64,000 nt of DNA, taken from positions 1 through 64,000 of the forward strand of contig JADKGZ010000017.1 in the NCBI GenBank assembly GCA_016722025.1, given 5' to 3'. Under the pieces are notes generated by a model. The model was not told the origin of the DNA. It was given only the letters and a program-made list of their open reading frames with translations, and made no database searches. This stretch comes from Acidimicrobiaceae bacterium (GTDB lineage: Bacteria; Actinomycetota; Acidimicrobiia; Acidimicrobiales; Ilumatobacteraceae). Made by a program: the position numbers and the translations under genes. Positions 28,484 to 37,075 of the stretch are shown one piece after another (within the stretch, counting starts at the first letter, position 1; every line of letters begins with the position of its first letter).

Positions 28484-29053
28484 ATGACCGAGAACCTTCG
28501 CATCTACACAAAGGCGCTGTACGGCTTCGACCACGTGGTGCGCATGGTGCCTGCCTCGGCATGGTCGAATCAATCGCCGTGCGAGGGGTGGACCGCACGT
28601 GACGTGCTCGGTCACGTCATCGCCGTGCAGGGCTACGTCGAGTCGCTGGCGCGTGGCGTCGAGCCGACGCTCAACCCGTACGGCACGCCAGGCGACCTCG
28701 CAGGTTCCGATCCGTTGCGTGCGTGGTCCGTCGCGCTCGAGTCGGTGCTCGCAGCCCTCGACGCTCCCGGCGTGCTCGACCACACCGTGCAGACGTTCCG
28801 GGCCGAGGAGACGGTCGACAACTTCCTCGCGTGGAACGTCGTCGACACGCTCGCGCACACGTGGGATCTGGCCCGCGCCGGGCGCGTCGCCGACCAACTC
28901 GACGACGACCTCGTCGCTCACGCCACCGAGCAGGCCACGCCGGTGATCGCGGCGATGCGCCAGCCGCCGTTCTTCAGCGCCGACGTGGTGGTCGCGAGCG
29001 ACCCTTCACCTGCGACCCAGTTCCTGGCGTTGCTGGGTCGGCGCACCGACTGA
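28484..29053 (+). CDS. TIGR03086-type DinB-like metal-binding protein
   Basis: 189 residues. The N-terminal maleylpyruvate-isomerase/DinB four-helix pattern includes SPCEGWTARDVLGHVIAV with the family's metal-binding histidine; a second conserved histidine is in VVDTLAHTWDLARA. Actinobacterial members of this group are related to mycothiol-dependent enzymes, but most have no assigned function. It follows the fourth dehydrogenase by 32 bases and may be co-transcribed. If thiol-dependent, it might help remove formaldehyde adducts, which is speculation. Confidence 0.75.
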   Translation: MTENLRIYTKALYGFDHVVRMVPASAWSNQSPCEGWTARDVLGHVIAVQGYVESLARGVEPTLNPYGTPGDLAGSDPLRAWSVALESVLAALDAPGVLDHTVQTFRAEETVDNFLAWNVVDTLAHTWDLARAGRVADQLDDDLVAHATEQATPVIAAMRQPPFFSADVVVASDPSPATQFLALLGRRTD

Positions 29054-29118
29054 AGCAATGCCGGACGCGGCTGCGTCAGGCTCGGACGAGCGGGTCGCTC
29101 CGCATCTGCCGAGAAGAC

Positions 29119-29146
29119 CGTCCTCGCTCAGCGAGCGTCGAGGACG
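29119..29146. terminator. Stem-loop between convergent genes
   Basis: CGTCCTCG (29119-29126) pairs with CGAGGACG (29139-29146), and an inner GCTC/GAGC pair extends the stem. It lies between the DinB-like gene and the converging GNAT gene, overlapping the latter's last codons. Confidence 0.45.
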
Positions 29147-29637
29147 AGCACCATGCGCACCTCGTCCTTGCACGGGTCGGACGGCAACGGTTGGTGCTCA
29201 CCGGTGACGCGAAACCCGATCGATTGATACAGCCGTTGAGCGGGCTCGTTGCCGCGCGTCACCCACAACCCGACCGACGACGAACCAGTGTCGATCGCCC
29301 AGTCGATGACGGCCTGCACCAGCAGACGCCCGACACCCGAACGTCGGGTGCTCGGGGCCGCCCACATCGACACCAGTTCGACGGCCTCCGGCGAGTGCTC
29401 GGGCCGGTACCCGCCGGTGATCCCGATGGGCGTGCGATCTCTCCAGGCCAGAAAGGTGACGCTGTCGCTCCCCGCCGACGAGCGCTCCGCCCGCACCTGC
29501 CAATCCTGGTCCGTCCGCTGCACCTCGGCCTCATGGGTTGAACCGAAAGCGAACGGAGAGTCGAGCAGCGCGGCCAGTCGAATCTTCTTGAGCTCCGAGG
29601 CGTCGCTCGGTCGTACCCGACTCACCACAGGATCCAT
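29128..29637 (-). CDS. GNAT-family N-acetyltransferase
   Basis: 169 residues. Acetyl-CoA-binding motif A is visible as MWAAPSTRRSGVGRLLVQAV with the R/Q-x-x-G-x-G/A-type loop, followed by LWVTRGNEPAQRLYQSIGF, the usual motif B. The substrate is unknown. ATG at 29637 is preferred because AGGA lies seven bases upstream; an ATG at 29673 would add 12 residues. The gene opens an accessory stretch with no evident link to methylamine metabolism. Confidence 0.85.
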   Translation of the reverse strand: MDPVVSRVRPSDASELKKIRLAALLDSPFAFGSTHEAEVQRTDQDWQVRAERSSAGSDSVTFLAWRDRTPIGITGGYRPEHSPEAVELVSMWAAPSTRRSGVGRLLVQAVIDWAIDTGSSSVGLWVTRGNEPAQRLYQSIGFRVTGEHQPLPSDPCKDEVRMVLVLDAR

Positions 29638-29790
29638 CACACGATCCTGACCAACCGACGCCTCGACCAGCAAGCGGATTTCCCATCAGGGCCATGCTGC
29701 CCGAGCACCCACGTCCCTGCCATCCCTCGACGCGAGCCCGCTCGAAGCAGTAGGAGTGGGCGGTCGAGCGCTGGGGTGCGCGAAGAATCC

Positions 29791-30171
29791 TCAGACGGCA
29801 GCACCCCAGTGCTCGATGGCTCGGCCACCCGAGACGCGAAGAATGTCGATCGTCTTGCGTGTGGTGTGCTCGCCGTTGCTGCGACGGCCGACCCATGTGA
29901 TTCTGGCCGCCACGCGATCACCGGATGCGAACAGGTCCTCGATCCGCACTTCGAGGTGTCGATACGACGCGAAGTTCGCACGAACCACGAAGGCGAAGCC
30001 GTCGACACCGTGGAGGGGACCCGCTCCGAGACCTTGGTGGTCAAGATAGGCCTCATCCACAGAGGCAGACGCTTCTGAAGGATCGCCGGAAGCGAACATC
30101 GCCACCATCGCTTCCATCACTGCGGTGGCCCGCTTGTTGTCCATGGTGGAGATGATGTCAGCCGAGCACAT
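29791..30171 (-). CDS. SnoaL-like (NTF2 superfamily) protein
   Basis: About 126 residues with the cone-shaped SnoaL/ester-cyclase pattern: VMEAMVAMFASGDPSEASAS, VDEAYLDHQG, then FVVRANFASYRHLEVRIEDL and a C-terminal GGRAIEHWGAAV. The family includes polyketide cyclases, isomerases and many proteins of unknown role. Start 30171 is chosen; ATG at 30144 is also possible. The frame is open further upstream, but that part is not homologous. Confidence 0.75.
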   Translation of the reverse strand: MCSADIISTMDNKRATAVMEAMVAMFASGDPSEASASVDEAYLDHQGLGAGPLHGVDGFAFVVRANFASYRHLEVRIEDLFASGDRVAARITWVGRRSNGEHTTRKTIDILRVSGGRAIEHWGAAV

Positions 30172-30412
30172 CCGTACCCCGCTGATATCCGGCGATCCAT
30201 GGAGAGCCGAGCACGACGACCGCTGTCCGCTGGCGGAACGCACAAAGCTCGGTGCAGCCGCAACGCCCACCGTGTCGAGATGGCCAGCCACGCACTCAGC
30301 CCCAACAGTGCCGACACGAGGCGCCGGCTCGTGAGTTTTCGGCCCGAGCGCGCCCGTGCGAACAGTTCCCGAGGCGCAACAGCCAGGATCAACCATGTGG
30401 TTGGATGGCGCG

Positions 30413-31345
30413 ATGACGGCCGGGTTCCTTCTTGCACCGAGGCTGCGGCCTGGTGACCGCGTTCGGCTTGTGTCTCCGGCCAGCTCGCCCGATCGAGCTT
30501 CGGTCGACAACTGCCTCGCGGTTCTCGATGGCTGGGGGCTGCGCGGTGAAGTCGCACCTCATGTCTTCGACAAGTGGGGTTACATGGCCGGCTCCGATGC
30601 GGACCGACTCGATGACCTCAACGAGGCGTTCAGGGACCCTGAGGTCCGAACCATCGTTGCTACCAGGGGAGGGGCCGGGGCGTACCGAATCGCCGATCAG
30701 ATCGACTTCGCAGCCGTTGGGGCCGACCCCAAGCCCCTCGTCGGGTTCAGCGACATCACGTACCTGCACCTCTCGCTGCTGCACCACTGCCAGCTCGGCG
30801 GGATCCATGGATGTCTTGTCGGGGAAACCGCACAGGCCTCGGTCCGCCACCTGCTGATGACCACCGATCCAATCCTGCTACGGCGTGTGCCCGGAGCGGT
30901 CTCCGCCGCTGCCGACATCCCGGGGACAGTCCGAGGTCGTCTGATTGGCGGGAATCTGGCATCGCTGGCGACCTCGACCGGTGTCCGCATACCTTCGATG
31001 TCCGGTGCCATCCTCTTCCTGGAAGACCAACGAGTCGTTGGCTTGGGATCGATCGATCGGCAGCTCACGCAACTCATCAGCTCCAGAGCGCTCGACGGCA
31101 TCGTCGGCGTCGCGCTCGGGTCGTTCGAGGGTTTTCGGGGCTACTCCGATCGAGGATGGACACTTGCTGATGTCCTTGCCGACCGTCTTGGCCACCTCGG
31201 TGTCCCGGTGCTCGGAGGGCTCTTCGCGGGACACGATCTCATCGGTTCGAGCGGAGCCCCTGACCAGACGGCGCTTCCACTCGGCTCGCTCGCGACGCTC
31301 GACACAACGGACGGCACGCTGACGGTGGATCCGGTCGTCTGCTGA
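30413..31345 (+). CDS. S66-family LD-carboxypeptidase
   Basis: 310 residues. The N-terminal RPGDRVRLVSPASSPD and the nucleophile-elbow VGFSDITYLHL are typical of LD-carboxypeptidase A/MccF peptidases; the Ser of GFSD is the expected nucleophile, and the C-terminal FAGHDLIG holds the likely catalytic histidine. LdcA trims the tetrapeptide of recycled cell-wall muropeptides, while MccF-type members inactivate peptide-nucleotide antibiotics; the sequence does not decide between them. The in-frame ATG at 30395 is an alternative start. About 240 bases separate this start from the divergent SnoaL-like gene, and nothing recognisable lies there. Confidence 0.88.
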   Translation: MTAGFLLAPRLRPGDRVRLVSPASSPDRASVDNCLAVLDGWGLRGEVAPHVFDKWGYMAGSDADRLDDLNEAFRDPEVRTIVATRGGAGAYRIADQIDFAAVGADPKPLVGFSDITYLHLSLLHHCQLGGIHGCLVGETAQASVRHLLMTTDPILLRRVPGAVSAAADIPGTVRGRLIGGNLASLATSTGVRIPSMSGAILFLEDQRVVGLGSIDRQLTQLISSRALDGIVGVALGSFEGFRGYSDRGWTLADVLADRLGHLGVPVLGGLFAGHDLIGSSGAPDQTALPLGSLATLDTTDGTLTVDPVVC

Positions 31346-31415
31346 CGTCGTGTCAGCCAACGTCCGCCTCGCTGCGGCCGTCGCGGAAAGCCGGCGGTCG
31401 GTGACGCGATCCGTT

Positions 31416-32447
31416 CTACGAAGCGGCGTCGTTGCCGTGCGCGAGCAGTGTGTGCCACAGGTACTTCAGTTGCTGGGGCATCGAGTCCGCAGGATCGCCG
31501 AGAAGTGAGGGCTCTTCGAACGGGTGGTGAGCGGCAGCGACGCCGATCGCTCGGGCGTGAACGATCCCGTCGGCGCCGGCCACGCGGCGCGCGAGTGCTG
31601 GCATGGTCGCGCCGCGGAAGTCGTCGGGGACGTGTTCGACAGCCAGTTCGGAGCCTCGGTGCCACGCGAGCTCGAAGCCGTACTGTGCAGCGGCGGCGGC
31701 ACTGTCCTGTTCGATGTCGCTACCGCGAAAGGACGGATCGAGCACGATGGCCTCGACATCTTCGGCCATGTCGAGGCCACCGTGGACCTGGATCTCGACG
31801 TAGCCGTCGAGGTCCCGGCTCGCCGACCGAGGCCGGTCCTGTCGTTCGATGATCGCCATCAGCGCTTCGATGTCGAGCTTTCGGTTGAGGAGGTTGCATC
31901 TGGCGGCTTGTTCGCCGAGGCCGGCGAGGATGCTCCACGGCTCGTCGAACGTGCCGACATCTTGTGGAGCGGCGTGACTGTCACCCACGCACATCGTCGT
32001 TCGTTCGCGAACGTGCGACCGCAACACGGCGAAGCAGGATCCGAACCGTGGCGAGCCGCCGTGGTCGTCGAGCAACAGGTCGAACGCGCCGTAGACGGGG
32101 TGCTCGCCGGAAGCCGGGTCGATGTCGTCGTAGGCGCCGGCGAAGAACTCGCGCTCGAACCGGTGCCGTTCGCCGCCGTGGAGTGCCGATCGGCTTCCAG
32201 TCGAGATGCCGGTCACCCACTGGCTTCGATACACACCATCGGCCAGGAGTCCGGCAACGACCGAGCGGCCGTCTCGACCGATCCGGTCCGGGTGGAAGTT
32301 CACCGTCAGACGCCCGGTCGACCGCAGTCGATCCGCCCACACCTCCAGATCCCCGACGGCTGTCGACGCCACCCAACGCGCTCTCGAAGCCGCTCGGTGA
32401 TCGATCGCCCGTCGCTCGATCACCCTGATCGCGTCTGCGTGCCCCAT
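31416..32447 (-). CDS. DUF3626 family protein
   Basis: 343 residues. The signature RLTVNFHPDRIGRDG followed by VVAGLLADGVYRSQWVTGIS and FEREFFAGAYDD matches DUF3626, a family sporadically found in actinobacteria and proteobacteria with no known reaction. Conserved His, Asp and Arg residues in these segments suggest an enzyme. No signal peptide or membrane segment is seen. The neighbours (LD-carboxypeptidase and HNH protein) give no functional hint. Confidence 0.75.
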   Translation of the reverse strand: MGHADAIRVIERRAIDHRAASRARWVASTAVGDLEVWADRLRSTGRLTVNFHPDRIGRDGRSVVAGLLADGVYRSQWVTGISTGSRSALHGGERHRFEREFFAGAYDDIDPASGEHPVYGAFDLLLDDHGGSPRFGSCFAVLRSHVRERTTMCVGDSHAAPQDVGTFDEPWSILAGLGEQAARCNLLNRKLDIEALMAIIERQDRPRSASRDLDGYVEIQVHGGLDMAEDVEAIVLDPSFRGSDIEQDSAAAAAQYGFELAWHRGSELAVEHVPDDFRGATMPALARRVAGADGIVHARAIGVAAAHHPFEEPSLLGDPADSMPQQLKYLWHTLLAHGNDAAS

Positions 32448-32582
32448 CGCTGGCGAAGAGTAGCCCGCCTCGGGAAACGGGGGCCGAGCCGTCGATCCCG
32501 AGGACCACGGTCTGAGCGCGCCGCTACCGCGGCGTGTGCCGCGGTAGTGGATGGGTTCGGCAGTGTTGCAGCTGGCGGGTTG

Positions 32583-33769
32583 CTACCCGGATGAGGGGAT
32601 TCGTGGTCGTGTGGGTGGTGCGCCGCGGGGTTTGGTGTGGCGGTGTTGGCCGTGGTGCCAGGTGAAGTGGGCGGTGCCGTTGGGCTCGAGCTTCACGATC
32701 AGTCGTTGCTGGTGCACGTAGTGGTGATGCCTGGAGCACAACAGCAGAAGGTTGCGGTAGTCCGTAGCCCCGCCGTGTTGCCAGTGGTGGATGTGGTGGG
32801 CGTCGGTGAAGCGCACGGGCCGGTTGCAGCCGGGGAAGCGGCAGCCGCCGTCGCGGGCCGCGATCTTGCGAAACAGGCTGCGTGGCACGCTGTAGGTGCT
32901 GACCCCGAACTTCGCCGGGTTGGTGTCGGCCTCGCGCAAGATGACGTGGATCTTGCAGTCGCACAGGTAGGTGGCGGTGCACGCCGGTGACATTGGTTGT
33001 TGGGTGTCGTCGTTGACACCCTCGGGCAGGTGGTGGTCACGGTGGAGACGTCGGCCGACAACGACACCGACGGCAGGTGGCGGGGGGTGCCGTCACCGGT
33101 GTGGTTCTTGTTGAAGAACGCGGCGATGTCGTACAAGGCGTCGCCTTGTCGTTCGGCCAGTGACCGTGTTTCGTCGTCACGGTCGTGGGTGATCGCGTTG
33201 TTGATCGCTTTCTCGAACTCGGTCGCCGCTGCGTCGTGGAGGTTGAGGGTGCCGTGCAGTTCGTTGTCCAACGTGCGGCCGAACATCAACTCACACACCG
33301 GCTCCAACCCCGGTGCCGCATCATCGTCGGCAACGGCGTCGGCGCAGGTGCGCCAGTGATCGACGAGCTTGGCAGTGACGGTGATGTCTGCAGTCGCGAG
33401 CAGCTCCACCAGTTCGGTTTGGTGTGCGGCGAGTGCGGTCGCGTACTTGTGTCGGTTGAGCCGGCGGGCGATGTCGATCTGTGACCCCGACAGCGTGCCC
33501 GCGACAGCGGCTTGGGCGAAGGCGGGGTAGGTGTCGAGGAAGCGGCCGGTGTAGACGAGTTCGCCGGCGCGTTGGTTGGTCATGCGGGCGTGTTCGCGTA
33601 GCCAGGCGTTGATCGACACCGCGCCACCGGTTGCGTACTCGCCGGAGGTTTCCAGGCGGCGCACAGCCAGGGCTAGGAGGGCTGATCGACGGTCGATGTC
33701 GGCGACGGCTGCGAGCACCTCAGCAGGGCTGAGGAGGATCTCAGTCATGTGGTCGTCGAGCACAGTCAT
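32583..33769 (-). CDS. DUF222/HNH (13E12-type) protein (one frame break)
   Basis: The N-terminal DUF222 helical region (SINAWLREHARMTNQRAGEL) and the C-terminal HNH nuclease motif (CRFPGCNRPVRFTDAHHIHH, then NLLLLCSRHHHYVHQ) match the abundant 13E12-repeat family of actinobacteria. One base is missing near 33032; restoring it joins DVSTVTT to HLPEGVNDDTQQPMSPACT and gives 395 residues. ATG at 33769 begins the conserved part. Members are multicopy and often mobile or SOS-linked; their biological role is not settled. A weak LexA-like sequence lies just upstream. Confidence 0.82.
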
Positions 33770-33781
33770 GTTCCATACAGT

Positions 33782-33797
33782 ACGTGTGTTCGTACGA
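33782..33797. promoter_or_regulatory. Possible LexA (SOS) box and inverted repeat before the HNH gene
   Basis: Read on the minus strand, CGAACACACGTACT lies about 15 bases before the HNH start; it matches 8 of 10 defined positions of the actinobacterial box CGAAC-N4-GTTCG. The same bases form a GTACG/CGTAC inverted repeat. 13E12-family genes of Mycobacterium tuberculosis are known LexA targets, which raises the prior, but the match is imperfect. Confidence 0.3.
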
Positions 33798-34031
33798 GAA
33801 ACCAAACCCGAAACCCCATGTTCCGTATGCCTTTCAGCGATACGAAGCGCGCCACCATCACCGCCGCCGATACCCCGGGTGGGCGGTGCCACCGGCCGGC
33901 GCGCAATGAGACCGATGGTACGATCGCCGACCTGTCCCCTCAATACGGTCGGCACAGGCGGCCCTCCGGCCGAGCGCCCGGCCAGGCTCGATGCGGTCGC
34001 GACCGCTGTCCACACCTCCGAAAGGCACACG

Positions 34032-34937
34032 ATGACCGAGCTCGCCGCCGCCTTCGCCCGCATCCCGTTCCTCGCCGGTTTCGACCCCACCGCAGCCAGT
34101 CGGCTCGCGGGGCTCACCAACGTCAACTACCTGGTCGACACCGGCACCGAGCGCCTCGTGCTGCGCATTCCCGGCGCGGGCACCAGCGAGTACATCGATC
34201 GCACTGCGGAGGAGGTGGCGGCACGTTCCGCGGCCGCTGCCGGCGTGAACGCGGAAGTCCTCTTCTTCGACAGCGCCGATGGGCTGATGGTCACCCGTTT
34301 CGTCGACGGTGCGGCCACGATGAATCCGGATCGCTTCCGCGACCTCGACGCTGTCGCTCGCGCCGGCCTCGCGTTCCGGCAGCTCCACACCGCTGCCGCA
34401 CCGTTTGCCGTCGACTTCCACCTGTTCGGGATGATCGACGACTACAAGCGCCTGCTGGCCGAGAAGGGCGCGGCGCTGCCTGATGGATACGCGGCTGCCG
34501 AGGCCGCCGCCGACGCCACGCGCCAGGCGCTGGAGGCGACGGCCCGGCCGCTGGTGCCCAGCCATTGCGACCCGCTGTGCGAGAACTTCCTCGACACCGG
34601 CCGGCGAATGGTGGTCATCGACTACGAGTACGGCGGCAACAACGACCCGATGTGGGATCTTGGCGACCTCAGCGTGGAAGGGCTGTTCGGCCCCGAGCAG
34701 GACGCGGCGCTGCTGCGGGCCTACTTCGGCGGTGACCCGCCGGCCAACGAGGTGGGGCGGATGGTGGCGTACAAGGCGATGTGCGACCTGCTGTGGACGC
34801 TGTGGGGTGTGCTGCAGCACGCCAACGGCAACCCCGCCGACGACTTCTGGGCCTACGCAGTGGGTCGCTTCGAGCGCTGCCGGGCACTGATGAGCTCGGC
34901 CGACTACCAAGTGCATCTGGCCAGCATCGGCGCCTGA
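34032..34937 (+). CDS. Choline-kinase-like phosphotransferase
   Basis: 301 residues of the aminoglycoside-phosphotransferase/choline-kinase fold: LTNVNYLVDTG (nucleotide loop), RLVLRIPGAGTSEYIDR, then the Brenner motif His178-x-Asp180-x4-Asn185 in SHCDPLCENF and the metal-binding IDYEYGGNNDPMWDLGDL. This pattern is closer to bacterial choline kinases than to antibiotic kinases. Phosphorylation of choline or another amino alcohol would fit the island. The start at 34032 was chosen because it begins the homologous part; 262 bases separate it from the divergent HNH gene. Confidence 0.82.
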   Translation: MTELAAAFARIPFLAGFDPTAASRLAGLTNVNYLVDTGTERLVLRIPGAGTSEYIDRTAEEVAARSAAAAGVNAEVLFFDSADGLMVTRFVDGAATMNPDRFRDLDAVARAGLAFRQLHTAAAPFAVDFHLFGMIDDYKRLLAEKGAALPDGYAAAEAAADATRQALEATARPLVPSHCDPLCENFLDTGRRMVVIDYEYGGNNDPMWDLGDLSVEGLFGPEQDAALLRAYFGGDPPANEVGRMVAYKAMCDLLWTLWGVLQHANGNPADDFWAYAVGRFERCRALMSSADYQVHLASIGA

Positions 34938-34970
34938 CCGTCAGCGGCTCACCGGCACCGCTTGATCCGG

Positions 34971-35066
34971 CGACTCACCGCCGACGACTCACCGCCGACG
35001 ACTCGCCGGCAATGCCGATCACGACGGTTGTGCCGATCACGACGGTTGTGCCGATCACGACGGCGG
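34971..35066. repeat. Two back-to-back minisatellites
   Basis: Three 14-bp units (CGACTCACCGCCGA type, 34971-35012) are followed without a gap by three 18-bp units (TGCCGATCACGACGGTTG type, 35013-35066). The last unit of each array is diverged. They fill most of the 132 bases between two converging genes, the choline-kinase-like gene (stop 34937) and the hypothetical gene (stop 35070). Confidence 0.85.
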
Positions 35067-35069
35067 GGC

Positions 35070-35564
35070 TCACGATGGCGCGACGTCGCCGTGCTGCGAC
35101 CGGCGCGCCAACGCTTGCATTGCGCCCAGCAACCGGGCCTCGCACACCTTCATGCGTGCCACCGCCGGCGCCAGCAACGCCGAGGTCTCGGCCTCGTGGC
35201 CCGGTATCGCCTCGGTGTGCAACGCGGGCACGATGCTGGAGTAGCCGACCTCGGCCAGGTCGGTGTGCAGGCGCTGCACCAGCGGGTCGTGCGCGTGCTC
35301 GTCGAACAGCAGCGTCAGCGACGCAGCGCTGGCCGCACAGCTGGCGCGAGCAAACTCGAGGTTCGACCAGAACGTGTCGGCCGCATCGACCGCCGTCGAT
35401 CGCTGACGGAGCACGAACGCGCGCATGAACCAGCGGGCGTTGGAGGCCGAGGACGGCTTCACCGCCAGGTCGCCGGCGGACTGCGTGAGCACGCGAGCAG
35501 CGGCGCGCAGGCCGTCGAGCGCCGACGCGATGAGGACGGTCGGCGGCGAGTGCGGTTCGCCCAC
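35070..35564 (-). CDS. Hypothetical protein, divergent from the corrinoid operon
   Basis: 164 residues, mostly helical by composition, Ala-rich, no recognised domain; it contains FMRAFVLRQRSTAVDAADTF and a C-terminal ARMKVCEARLLGAMQALARR. GTG at 35564 is preferred because GAGGAG lies six bases upstream; TTG at 35597 is an alternative. Its promoter faces that of the corrinoid protein gene, with the tandem operator in between, so it may be co-regulated with that operon. Confidence 0.55.
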   Translation of the reverse strand: MGEPHSPPTVLIASALDGLRAAARVLTQSAGDLAVKPSSASNARWFMRAFVLRQRSTAVDAADTFWSNLEFARASCAASAASLTLLFDEHAHDPLVQRLHTDLAEVGYSSIVPALHTEAIPGHEAETSALLAPAVARMKVCEARLLGAMQALARRSQHGDVAPS

Positions 35565-35644
35565 GAGCACCTCCTCTTCCTGCGGGTCGGCAGCCAAAGT
35601 AGCCCACCGACCGAACTGCGGCGAGGCATCCGCCGTGTGCTAGA

Positions 35645-35679
35645 GTTCCACCATACGGTTCTGTTCCACATTGTGGACC
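35645..35679. promoter_or_regulatory. Tandem 17-bp operator pair upstream of the corrinoid operon
   Basis: GTTCCACCATACGGTTC (35645-35661), one T, then GTTCCACATTGTGGACC (35663-35679). The second site has near-perfect dyad symmetry around 35671. It matches the first fhs site at 14 of 17 positions, and the first site here matches the second fhs site at 13 of 17, so the same two site types are present in reversed order with identical spacing. The pair ends 54 bases before the corrinoid-protein start. Confidence 0.65.
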
Positions 35680-35732
35680 GGATTGCAGGCCGATGAGAGC
35701 AGTCCCCTCTCGGGACGGATGAAGGACAGCAG

Positions 35733-36446
35733 ATGAGCGACGGCGACGATCTGGATCTGGCATCTCTTCCCGACGACGAGCTCGTCACGCAGATGCACGA
35801 AGACCTGTACGACGGCATGCGAGCGGAGATCATCGAAGGCACGATCCTGCTGCTCGACCGCGGCTGGTCGCCTGGGCAAGTGCTCAACGATGCGTTGGTC
35901 GAGGGCATGCGAATCGTCGGCATCGACTTCCGCGACGGCATCCTGTTCGTGCCGGAGGTGCTGCTCTCCGCCAACGCGATGAAGGGCGGCATGGAGATCC
36001 TGCGGCCGCTGCTCGCCGAGACCGGCGCCGAGCCGATCGGCAAGGTCGTCATCGGCACCGTCAAGGGCGACATCCACGACATCGGCAAGAACCTGGTGGC
36101 GATGATGCTCGAGGGCGCCGGCTTCGAGGTGATCGACCTGGGCATCAACACCGACGCCGACAAGTTCCTCGCTGCCCTCGATGAGCACCAACCCGACATC
36201 TTGGGCATGTCGGCCCTGCTCACCACCACCATGCCGTACATGAAGGTGGTCATCGACACCCTGCAAGAGCGCGGCCTGCGCGACAAGTACATCGTGCTCG
36301 TCGGCGGCGCCCCGCTGAACGAGGAGTTCGGCCAGGCAATCGGTGCCGACGCCTACTGCCGCGACGCCGCGGTGGCATCCGAGACCGCCAAGCAGCTCGT
36401 GTCGGCCCGCCGCGGCCGCACCGAGCCCCCCGGCCCGTCCGTCTGA
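35733..36446 (+). CDS. Corrinoid (B12-binding) methyl-carrier protein
   Basis: 237 residues. N-terminal helical cap domain (about 15-95) and a Rossmann-like cobalamin-binding domain (100-225) with Asp113-x-His115-x2-Gly118 in GDIHDIGKN, the lower-ligand histidine motif, plus SALLTTTM and GGAPLNEEF. This is the MtgC/MtbC/MtmC class: the methyl group from an MttB-type enzyme is held on cobalt and then given to tetrahydrofolate. It has an AGGACAGC ribosome site before ATG 35733. It is the only corrinoid protein in the window and so probably serves both MttB-family enzymes. First gene of a seven-gene co-directional operon. Confidence 0.95.
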   Translation: MSDGDDLDLASLPDDELVTQMHEDLYDGMRAEIIEGTILLLDRGWSPGQVLNDALVEGMRIVGIDFRDGILFVPEVLLSANAMKGGMEILRPLLAETGAEPIGKVVIGTVKGDIHDIGKNLVAMMLEGAGFEVIDLGINTDADKFLAALDEHQPDILGMSALLTTTMPYMKVVIDTLQERGLRDKYIVLVGGAPLNEEFGQAIGADAYCRDAAVASETAKQLVSARRGRTEPPGPSV

Positions 36447-36457
36447 ACCCGCACGCC

Positions 36458-37072
36458 ATGGGTCGCCCTCTCGTGCTCGCGTGTGGCGCCCTGGTCGCCG
36501 AGCTTCGTGCGGTGCTGCAGGCCAACGACCTCAGCGACCAGCTCGAGGTCCGCTACTTGCCGGCCAACCTGCACAACCGACCCGAGCGAATCGTGCCCGC
36601 CCTCCGCGACCTGTTGGCCGAGCACGACCCGGCGGGAGATCGCGAGGTGCTGATCGGGTATGCCGACTGCGGCACCGGAGGCAGCCTCGACGCGCTGCTG
36701 GCCGAGTCGCCCCGGTTCCGGCGCCTCCCGGGTGATCACTGCTACGAGTTCTTCGCCGGCAGCGAGCTGTTCCAGCAGCTGCACGAGGCCGAACTGGGCA
36801 CGTTCTACCTCACCGACTTCCTCGCCAAGCACTTCGAGGCGCTGATCTGGCAGGGCCTCGGCCTGGATCGCCACCCCGAGCTGCTCAGCACCTACTTCGG
36901 CAACTACACCCGGCTGCTGCTGCTCTCGCAGACCGACAACCCGGCCGTCGTTGCCGCGGCCGAAGCAGCCGCCACACAGCTGGGCCTGCGCTTCGAGCAC
37001 CGCCACGTGGGCCTCGCTTCGTTCGATGCTGCCGTCACCGTCGCACTCGCACCCACACGAAAGGTGGCTTGA
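36458..37072 (+). CDS. DUF1638 family protein
   Basis: 204 residues. It begins LVLACGALVAELRAVL, has YADCGTGGSLDALL in the middle and FFAGSELFQQLHEAELGTFYLTDFL (here in parts: FFAGSELFQQ, GTFYLTDFLAKHF), the conserved blocks of DUF1638. The family recurs beside corrinoid methyltransferase genes, but no reaction is proven. Conserved Cys and His residues hint at metal or corrinoid contact. It starts 11 bases after the corrinoid gene and ends three bases before the next, firmly inside the operon. Confidence 0.8.
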   Translation: MGRPLVLACGALVAELRAVLQANDLSDQLEVRYLPANLHNRPERIVPALRDLLAEHDPAGDREVLIGYADCGTGGSLDALLAESPRFRRLPGDHCYEFFAGSELFQQLHEAELGTFYLTDFLAKHFEALIWQGLGLDRHPELLSTYFGNYTRLLLLSQTDNPAVVAAAEAAATQLGLRFEHRHVGLASFDAAVTVALAPTRKVA

Positions 37073-37075
37073 GCC

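Noticed and set aside
33770..33792. GTTCC at 33770 and GTTCG 18 bases later, resembling the tandem operator
   Set aside because: The matching GG half-sites are absent, so the pitch is probably coincidental.
34975..35763. A 262-residue minus-strand frame across the minisatellites and corrinoid promoter
   Set aside because: It would translate the tandem repeats (VVIGTT units) and run through the operator; the 35070-35564 frame has a good ribosome site and more natural composition.
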